Assembly (NCBI RefSeq): GCF_047948215.1
Contig: NC_134462.1
Span: forward strand, 113,597,937 to 113,661,936
Direction of reading: 5' to 3'
DNA from: Lycorma delicatula
Taxonomy: Eukaryota > Arthropoda > Insecta > Hemiptera > Fulgoridae
Length of the DNA stretch: 64,000 bases
The notes under the pieces are model-generated. The model was given only the letters and a program-made list of their open reading frames with translations. It ran no database searches and was not told the DNA's origin. Positions 56,172 to 64,000 of the stretch are shown here, piece after piece. A program made the position numbers and the translations under genes. Positions within the stretch are counted from its first letter, which is position 1. Each line of letters starts with the position of its first letter.

Positions 56172-56801
56172 TTTTCTTCCTTGTACGAAATAAGGAAGTA
56201 TTCTGATCTCAAAAAACTTTGGTTATCAGATTTCGATGGAAATATCCATTTTGACCATCCCTGAATCCATTTTGACTAGTTTCGGCGTGACGTCTGTACG
56301 TACGTATGTATCTCGCATAACTCAAAAACGATTAGCCGTAGAATGTTGAAATTATTTATTTAACATCTAGTTCTGCACCTCCATTTTTGATTGCAATCGA
56401 CTTGACAAAAAATTCCCAAAATAAAAAAAAAAATTGGATATTTTACGTTTTCTTAACTGCAGTAATAAGCCCTCATTCTCTGAAAGCTATTCAATATGTC
56501 ATGACTGGTACTTATTTTGATTGATTCCAGAGTTATAGCCAAATAAAATTTTAATTAATGAAATATTTGGATCTTACAAGGGAAGGCCATCGGTTCGATT
56601 CAAAATTCATCTCCTTTTTTTTAATAATAAATATATTGATTTATTAATAATTATTTACCTGTGATTGTAAAAAAACAATAAAAAAAAACAAATGTCAAGT
56701 TATTAGTGAAATAAAATTTTATACACTTTTAAAAATGCGTATATGTAATTTAATTTAATAAGCGTAAAAACAAGTCAAGTGGTGTTCACATCAGATTTTT
56801 T
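56172..56801 (+). mobile_element. Family B element, copy 7
   Basis: Begins 'cttccttgtacgaaataagg', ends 'ggtgttcacatcagattttt'. Contains 'gaccatccctgaatccattt', 'tttcggcgtgacgtctgtac' and 'aactgcagtaataagccctc'. Somewhat shorter than the other copies through small deletions. Confidence 0.85.
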
Positions 56802-56924
56802 AAATTATTTGTGGTTATTAATTAACCATAATTATGTAGGAATTGTGTACGTGCAATATACTGTATATATTCGAACAATATTACAAAATTTCCACAGTAT
56901 TTTACATTTCCGCTAGGATTATTA

Positions 56925-57111
56925 CGGATTTGAATACTAGATCGTGGATAACGGTACTGGTTGGGTTTCAATTAACCACACACCTCAGGAATGGTCGAAC
57001 TGAGAATGTACAAGACTACACTTCATTTACACTCATACATATCATCCTCATTCATCCTCTGAAGAATTATCTAAACGGTAGTTACCGGAGGCTAAACAGT
57101 AAAAGAGAGAG
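56925..57111 (+). mobile_element. SINE-B, 5'-truncated, perfect 10 bp TSD
   Basis: Starts in the body at 'cggatttgaatactagatcg' and runs through the 'cctctgaagaattatctaaa' tail to 'ggctaaacag' and an A/G-rich end. TSD aggattatta at 56915-56924 and 57112-57121. Confidence 0.9.
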
Positions 57112-57207
57112 AGGATTATTATAATTGATTTGAATGATATTTTCTGCGCTTTCTAGCATTATCATTCTAACATTCGTAATTTCAGAGTACCTCATTCTTA
57201 AAAAAAC

Positions 57208-57598
57208 GTTTAGCAATGAGTCTTCCTGAATTGGGATCATCGAATAAATAACGATGTTAAGCTCGTCCTACTCCCCATCCCTACTTTCAAGGGACAAAGC
57301 AGAAGGCCTCTTCTGCTTTGTCCCTCTCGATCTAACGGTTCAACCTAAAATTTAAAGGACAGGAGATAATTAATGAAAAAATAAACACGTAATGCGATGT
57401 AACATTTAAAAAATTTTAATTGTTAAAATACAAAGAAAGTTTAGAAGGTTCAGAAGGTTTAGTTTCAAAAAATTGTATAATCGTAATGGATGGAAGGACA
57501 AAGCAGAAGAGACCATGAAAGTATGGATGGGGAGTCGGAGGAGGTTAACATCGCTATTTATTAGACGATCTCAACTCAGAAAGACTCATTGATAAAAG
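57208..57598. repeat. Inverted duplication of the post-ORF1 LINE segment, with a 34 bp palindrome
   Basis: 57208-57289 is an imperfect reverse complement of 57516-57598 (shared words caatgagtctt, aaataacgatgttaa, ctccccatcc). The right arm is contiguous with the end of the LINE ORF1 at 57586. In the left arm an extra piece creates a near-palindrome at 57291-57324: gggacaaagcagaag, 4 bp spacer gcct, then the exact inverse. Confidence 0.8.
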
Positions 57599-58690
57599 TA
57601 GTTTTGAGAAGTCTTACATCCCCGCCCCCGGGGTGCATGCCCACGCAACCTGCAGGAAGGACATCGAGCCTCCCGCCGGCAGTCCTTCCGCAGGTGACCG
57701 GCCTCATCACAGGTAAAACAGTGGTCACCACGATCTAGCCCGGTACAGAAATTGGCTCTATGGCCCGGCAACCAGCAGTAGAAACAGAGGTCTCAACTGA
57801 ACGCCTTATGACTCTGCAAGCCACCCATCCAATACGGACACGTCTGTCGGCCACTAATTTGTTCACCAGGATGGGTGGCACGACCATAGAGACCACCTGC
57901 GTCTCTCCATAAGCCGGTCGCATGGACAGAAAGTCTATCGACATCGACTCCCCAGTAACTTTTCGAAGTTCTGTCACGAACTCATCCTGAGTAGTTAGAA
58001 CATCCACGTCCTTGACAAGGACGTGATCCCTCCTGCCACCCTCCCTGTTAGGGCTGTAGTGATGCCCTCGACTTTCGCGGAAATGTCCTTACTAATTCGT
58101 TCAGATTCGCCACTTTCAGCCCGCATCTGGATATGAAGGTCCTCTCCCTGCCCCTAACGTGAGGAGAGGACCCCGACTTCACTTGGTGACACAGCTTTGT
58201 CCCTCTCGATCTAATGGCGTAAGTTTTCCCGTCCACTTTAACCACCACTGTCATCGTCGGTGAGCCTACCGGTCGTTTTCTGATGACATCCTTTGGCGTT
58301 GACACAAATAGATGCACAAGATAACTCTTCCCAACCTGTCGACCGAAGTGTACTCGACTGAGTGACGCAGAAGAGGTCCGACTCGTCCCGAAGGCCCTGA
58401 GAAGCACAGTACCCTACTCTGACCATCCTCTATAACTCGGTGAACCGACTGAAGAGTTACCACGTCTGTCGGAACCGACCCACAGACAATGGAGGCCACC
58501 TCCCGGTCCCCGGCCGCCGAATCAATTATGATGGCGTAATCAGCGTGACCGATGTCAATCCGTGAACCAACATCATCCCCGGACAAGTCTCGAGCGCAGA
58601 GGATTGAACTACAAGGACTTGGCCCGCCGTCAATTTACCCAAACTAGCCAGGTCCCTTATCTGGCTCCAATTACCATTTTTTCCCTCCCA
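57586..58690 (-). pseudogene. R1-like LINE ORF1 (Gag-like), frameshifted, three zinc knuckles
   Basis: Minus-strand GC-rich coding remnant split among several frames (open stretches 58586-58266, 58407-58048, 58007-57735, 57771-57586). Its end holds three zinc knuckles in a row: CFYCWLPGHRANFC, CFTCDEAGHLRKDC (both CX2CX4HX4C) and CPSCRLRGHAPRGRGC (CX2CX4HX6C), the usual C-terminus of R1/Jockey-group ORF1 nucleic-acid-binding proteins. Upstream, 'GETQVVSMVVPPILVNKLVA' and 'RVRIGWVACRVI' match the style of the RNA-binding core before the knuckles. A frameshift lies between this core and the first knuckle. It ends 'QNYFYQ' TGA, with an ATGA overlap where ORF2 would start. No ORF2 follows directly. 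It may belong to the same element type as 54960-55565, but that is not shown. Confidence 0.8.
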
Positions 58691-60265
58691 AATATCATTT
58701 GGAACTAATTATGAACACCTTCTTCAACAAATTTTTCAATCGTTTCTACTGTTGCAGTTACAATCCATCATTTTTATTTATAATATTTGTGGGTCAGTGC
58801 AATACGTTACATAAAATAAAATCCTCATCATTTTTTTTTTGTTTCGGTATTTTCAAACAAAATATTATTATTATAACTATAATTATTTTTATTCAACAAT
58901 ATTTCCAGGAACAGTTATAATATCTGTCAAAAAAAGAGGATAAAGTTATGATAAACAAGATAAGAATTCTAAGAATAAGTTGACATCGGATTATCTATTA
59001 TAATACTAAAAATGACGAGCTGTTATTTAACAAACTGAATAAAGTACGTGATTTTAGAATAAAATTTTAAAAGAGATATGATTTAATAAAAAAAAACAAG
59101 GCGCTAAGATAAAAGAGAAATCTCAAATAAAATGATTGTTGAAGTCGACCAATATAGACGGAATTATTTTTTCAAAGGAATGGAATAAAAACCATCTAAA
59201 TTTAGTTATGTAGGCGGAAATTTACGGAGTACTCGGTTCGAGTCACGTTACTATGACAAAGAGACCAATCTGCAATGTCCTCACGTATTAGCCATTAGTA
59301 ACTTAGAAACTTGTTGCTGTTAGTATATACAACCGTAAAAAGAAACAAAAAAGTATTATACCGTTACTTTAATACGAAAAACATCTCGATTACATCGGAC
59401 AATTTTAAATAAGTTGTTCCGCTTCTTTTGAAGATAATGCCGGTGTCATCAAACATGTCGCTAAAGAAAATTACCTTTTTTAATCGCAGTATTTCAAAAA
59501 TTTGATTATACAGAAACTAAATCATACTTTAAATTTAACGTACACTTTTGTCACCAATTACCTGACTAGTAAGCACATCTCTACTGTTCTTTTAAAAGTC
59601 TTTGTAATCGCAATGCCTTCCTTTATTAGTATATTATGAGATTTTAAAATATCAGTTTTCTGTTTTATAGTGAAGTCAGTACAGTTTTACCTGCACTATC
59701 TTCTCATTATGATGATTTATCCATCGATAAACTGAAGTAGAAACAAGATGGATATGTGAAACAACTCGTTTCTGTTTTATAAACTATAAAGAAAATATAG
59801 ATAAAAATGTTTAAACACGTTTTAATAACATGGGAAACCATCGTAATTAATATCGCTTGGACCTCGGTGGATAATTTCAGTTCAATTATTAAATGTGTGG
59901 ATGATACTAACCGCATAAATTGTAGCAACAATAAAATGATACGGCTGCTTGATTCTGACATAAATTTGGTTTAGTTTGATACTATCAATCTTATACCCTT
60001 TCCTGTACAGCAATTACAGGTTAATCATTAATAAACGGATTGTCTCAAAAATAAATAAAAATAATTTCAAGACATATTCGACAAGTGAAAGTAAAGAAAA
60101 AAGTTCATATAAATATGGGTCCGGAAATCCTTTGTTCTTTAGTTATAGCTTGCGTAAAACATTGAATTGATTTTGTTCTAAAGATAAAATAAAACGATAC
60201 TGAAATTCTTGGAATATTAATCAACAGGTAATCATCCTTAATAGATGTCTCTGCATGACAGCAGA
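58691..60265. other. AT-rich gap, no gene seen
   Basis: Nothing recognised, apart from an isolated B-box-like 'actcggttcgagtcacg' near 59232 without an A box. Confidence 0.4.
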
Positions 60266-60275
60266 TCCCTTACGC

Positions 60276-60346
60276 CAATTCATCTTCTGAAGTAATACCT
60301 GAACGGTAATTCCCAGAGGCTAAACAGGAAAAAGAAAAGAAAAAGG
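60276..60346 (+). mobile_element. Very short SINE 3' end with near-perfect TSD
   Basis: Only the tail remains: 'catcttctgaagtaatacct', 'gaacggtaattcccagaggc', 'taaacaggaaaaag'. Flanks tcccttacgc (60266-60275) and tcccttatgc (60347-60356) match at 9 of 10 positions. Confidence 0.8.
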
Positions 60347-60356
60347 TCCCTTATGC

Positions 60357-61940
60357 TACTGTTATCTCCATTCATTACTGTAGAGGCATTTCCTTTAGAA
60401 GCCAAACCTTTCCAAGCTTACTTTTTCTTCTTCTTAAAGTATAAATCTGATATTTTAATGTAGGTTTTGACCTGAAACAAATTCCAGAACTGTATCTGAT
60501 AAAATTTGTGGAAACTATTCTAAGTCAAAAGTGATCGCCTTAAATAACGTGAGCGAGTGATTGGATTACGGGAAACGCATACTTTCTATTTTCTTAGAAA
60601 GTCATCTCTTAAAAGACGGTGCACCTAACTAAATAAGAAATATTTTTTTAACATTACGCAGCTCCCACCTCATCTTCGTCAACAAGTTAGGAATTATTTG
60701 AATGTAAGATTTACGAACTGGATTCGGTGAAGTGAACCAATAAATAGGCCTACTAGATCACTTGACTCAACGCCACTATCTCAACGTCACATGAAATCGT
60801 TTGGATAAGAACAAAAAGTAACAAAAAAATTATTATTACCGACAATATTATTTCAACGAAGTTGAAATTGTACAAAATAATTATTAACAAAAAAAGGAAC
60901 CATCCAAGGAATTTTAAATCGACTATGTATTTTGTAAACAGCGACATTTAGAACGATTGTTATACTATTTAGAAATTTTATTTCTCTTAAAATAGTTATA
61001 CTCTTTAAAAAAATATTATTTATAAAACTGATAAGGTTTAATTAAAAATAAATAAACCGATATTTTTCCAATATCCAAGTGATCCTAGTTCGGTTTAAAA
61101 TTATAATACAATATTTCTCTTCACATTTCGGTTTGTTATGTTTTTAGTAAAGTTAAATTTCTTAAAATTATCTTCATGTTTCGTTTAACATTACTCATGT
61201 AAATTAGATATTTTGAAAATTACATAGTTATTTGTACAGAGTACTGAACGAAATTACAAGCTTAGCTGTGATAAGCAGGTACCCGTTGTTGATAAAAATT
61301 ATACTACTCTTTTTGCAGCTTTGTACTCCTACATCAACCACTTGTTTTTCATGAGTAACTGTTTTTAGTAATCAAAATACTTGGATAAATGAAGGTAATT
61401 TTTTTTTGTAGTGATTAAGAAATTCTATGTAAAGTTTACTGTAGATTTATTTTAATTATATATTTTTACTTATTTATCTTGAATAATAGTAATCAAAAAC
61501 ATTTATTTTAAAACTTGTCGTTTTATAAATGCAATTAGAACATTGAACAATTTTATTACTTTCTATACATATTTTTTGTGTTTATTGGTTTTTGTTTCCT
61601 GAAACAAAATATGGATTAATATTATTGTGAGGGATACGTCCACTCCTTCCCAGTTAACACACACTTGGTATCTAAATTCATCTGACAGGTGAGCCCCTAC
61701 TTGTTACTTTATTTCACCGTATAAGTGTAAGTAAGGTATACTCAACCGTCTATGCGAGTCTATGGTACTTTAATATAATTTTAACTCAGGTTTTTTTTTT
61801 TGTATAGCGAGATTTGTTAATCTACGCATATAAGTCGGGCGAGACGTGATTCATCTATCTTACGGTGCAAAGTCATGCAGAGCACCTTCATAATGTTTTT
61901 CTTTCCTTCCTTTCCCTTTTGAAAAGCACGCTTAAAATGC
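60357..61940. other. Intergenic, no gene seen
   Basis: AT-rich, nothing recognised. Confidence 0.4.
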
Positions 61941-61993
61941 GGGTGGGGTTATCATCACAGACCCAAAAGCGGAATGTGGTGATAACACCACCC
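61941..61993. other. 53 nt stem-loop, 19 bp arms
   Basis: gggtggggttatcatcaca at 61941-61959 pairs with tgtggtgataacaccaccc at 61975-61993 (17 of 19 Watson-Crick pairs; the other two are G:T wobbles on one strand). The loop is 15 nt. No repeat copy elsewhere in the window. Could be a transcribed hairpin or a terminal structure of an unknown element. Confidence 0.7.
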
Positions 61994-62596
61994 ATTTACG
62001 CGATTGGTGTGTACATGGAAACATCATTGATTTATTTACGAAAAAAGGTGAATTAACTCGAGCGCGCGTATAAAATAACTATATGCGCACCGTAAAAAGA
62101 TCATATTTATAAAGCGTGAAAAATTCCCACCAGTCTTCGCAAAGCCTAACTTGTTTGTTTCATGTTCTGGTATAATAAGAGGATCGGAGGGCTGGTACCC
62201 TCTGTAAAACCAACTTAAAACTCATTCCAAAGACAAAAGCAATTATACGTGTGACATCTGTAACTCCTGTTATAGAAATGATAATTTATTAATAGCGTTT
62301 CTCTAGCAACAAAATTAATCTATTTTTATTTGAATTTTTTATTGTTGAGAATTTTTTTTTATTATTTTATTTCGATTAATTTTATAAGCATTAGAGTCTT
62401 TACTAGATTCTAATGAATCCTCTATGTTCCTTTCGCTAACTAAAAGCAGAATTAGTATTAATATAATATTAATGAGTTAATGTAAAAGTAAAAAACAGCT
62501 ACGTCACTCAGTTTTAGAAGAGGTGGCTTCGGTGGTGCACTGCGTACGTTGTGTGTATCGCTTACACCCCTTCGCAAACTTTTGTGTATATATATA
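61994..62596. other. Gap, no gene seen
   Basis: Nothing recognised. Confidence 0.4.
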
Positions 62597-62599
62597 TGT

Positions 62600-62641
<42 letters not shown>
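62597..62641. repeat. (GT)n microsatellite
   Basis: GT run with one 'at' interruption, preceded by an AT run. Confidence 0.95.
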
Positions 62642-62645
<4 letters not shown>

Positions 62646-62682
62646 AGAATAAAAAAGTAGTTCTGTCTACGGTCTTTTTTTT

Positions 62683-62783
62683 TAACCTCCGGAACCACCG
62701 TTAGGATTGCTTCAGAGGATGAAATGAATGACAAGCAGCGTGTGAAAATGTCATGCCTGACCGGGATTCGAACTCGGGATTCG
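62683..62783 (-). mobile_element. SINE-A, 5'-truncated, minus strand
   Basis: The reverse complement shows the B box 'cgagttcgaatcccggtcag', 'gcatgacattttcacacgct', and the full tail 'catcctctgaagcaatccta', 'acggtggttccggaggtt' followed by an A run. The A box part is missing. Confidence 0.85.
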
Positions 62784-64000
62784 TATACATGTCTGTCTAC
62801 GATTTGGATTACGAAAAATTCACGGAAGTTATATTTCCAATGTTCTAACGCAGTTAATAAATTAACCATTAACAGCTTTAAAACACTGATAAAATCCTTG
62901 CTAAAATATTATAGACCTATTCAACTCAAATCATTTTGAACAAGACAGTGAAAACGCAGTAGCATAATTCCTTCATAAATTATCGTGAATAAACGAAATT
63001 AGTTTCATTTTTAGTGTTCTGCAACGGTACTCGGGCTACAAAAGCACATAATAAATGCCTACATACTCTTTTTTTACGTTTTGTGGTTTCTATGAATTCT
63101 TTTTCTGGTTTAAACGCTAAGGTGTATTCAAAATGTTAGATTTTGCATTTTATTATAATTATTATTAGCAATATTTTTGTTTTTGGCTTGTTACAGCAAA
63201 ACTTAAATCCATAATTAAAAATATAAATCTTAACAATCAAGTACGGGAAATCGTCAATAATATTTATGATTTAATTAAGAAAAAATTTTATGAAATGGGG
63301 ATGTGAAGAATTAATTCCCAATCATTTTACATAGTCAATGTTAATTAACGATAATTCCTCACATCATAACTCACTGGTTGGTAAAGCTCCTAATTCTAAC
63401 GAATTCTAACTTCAAAAACGACTTGATGTCTGTTTATAAATCGGTTTAGCCTACCATCGCTACAAACTTATTCTTTATATCTTAGTAGGTTAGAAAATTT
63501 GTCTGCCTGAATTTTCAAAATGGGTCCATTTATGGGAACTTCTTCACTCCTTTTTTACTTTGAACCACGTAATAAGAGTTTCGACCGAATCATTTTTTTT
63601 TTTACAATTTCTTATCTTCATTACCTGAGATTGATTTTTTCGAAAGCTACCCTTAACTTATCATGATTCTTTCAAATCGTTAAGACAGTGGAAGTTGAAA
63701 GCTTATCAGTTTTACACACGTCAGAATTAGACGTTTTCTAATTCCTTAATAATTTTTAATTCGTCGCAAATTCATATAAATTTTTTTTAACGCCCAACAT
63801 TACTTCTGTAACCTAAAAATTTATTAAAGAACACCACAACACGCTCGCAGAAAATAAACTGACTTCAGCCCGAGTTAAATACAAGAATGTGCTGTACAAG
63901 GCAGTAACAAACCCGTTTAAGAATCGACTTTCTGAATTCAATTATAAAATTACTGACATTTCTCATCCCATACTGTCTTTATAAACTTCATAATAGTGGA
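62784..64000. other. AT-rich end of window, no gene seen
   Basis: Nothing recognised. Confidence 0.4.

Noticed and set aside
59215..59260. Possible SINE fragment with 'ggttcgagtc'
   Set aside because: Only a B-box-like word; no A box, body or tail of either SINE family.
62504..62869. 121-codon minus-strand open frame
   Set aside because: Runs through the GT microsatellite (a T-H repeat in protein) and a SINE-A; artefact of simple sequence.

Overview
This 64 kb window is AT-rich, non-coding animal DNA, best read as a piece of an insect chromosome. Evidence for an arthropod is the mix of elements: irritans-type mariner transposase, a DUF4817-type transposase fragment, Jockey, R1/I-group and RTE-like LINEs, and two tRNA-derived SINE families with well preserved target-site duplications (TSDs). 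A hemipteran is a guess only. I found no host gene, rRNA or functional tRNA gene, and no prokaryotic organisation; almost every recognisable coding stretch is a broken transposable-element (TE) ORF.

Layout. 1-0.6 kb: repeat family A interrupted by a tRNA-SINE. 1.1-6.8 kb: two copies of a ~700 bp family (B) with inverted termini, plus two copies of SINE-B. 7.3-8.2 kb: a ~930 bp fold-back element with ~440 bp arms. 9.7-12.3 kb: microsatellites, two oppositely oriented ends of one LINE, and a 5'-truncated RTE-like LINE. 14 kb: a decayed reverse transcriptase. 16-17.8 kb: a perfect 62 bp palindrome, then repeat F split by family B. 19-22 kb: repeats H, A and E, with a SINE inserted in E. 23.1-24.9 kb: a LINE with an intact RNase H ORF inserted into a SINE. 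25-29 kb: SINE, family B and Jockey remnants. 31-32.5 kb: a DUF4817 fragment and a nearly complete but inactivated mariner. 33-35.1 kb: the longest RTE-like copy. 36-40.7 kb: SINE, unclassified repeats and a second repeat E. 41-43.2 kb: a decayed LTR-retrotransposon-like unit (LTR-like end plus gag start) carrying a SINE and an R1-type 3' fragment. 43.3-44.5 kb: family A with a self-inverted end. 46-48 kb: LTR-like end, two repeat F copies, one SINE. 49.2-51.2 kb: two family B copies in inverted orientation. 51.6-52.7 kb: RTE-like copy 3. 54.2-58.7 kb: mariner remnant, R1/I-group ORF2 C-terminus, repeat H, family B, SINE, an inverted duplication with a 34 bp palindrome, and an R1-like ORF1 with three zinc knuckles. 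58.7-64 kb: mostly featureless AT-rich DNA with two SINE fragments and a 53 nt stem-loop.

How the parts relate. Nesting gives a relative history: SINEs inserted into A, E and the LTR-like unit; a LINE inserted into a SINE; family B inserted into F; mariner inserted into repeat C. TSDs of 8-13 bp around several SINEs and one LINE are still perfect or nearly so, which points to recent retrotransposition, while most LINE and mariner coding regions carry stops and frameshifts. SINE-A and SINE-B share a 3' tail, which suggests a common LINE partner that is not visible here.
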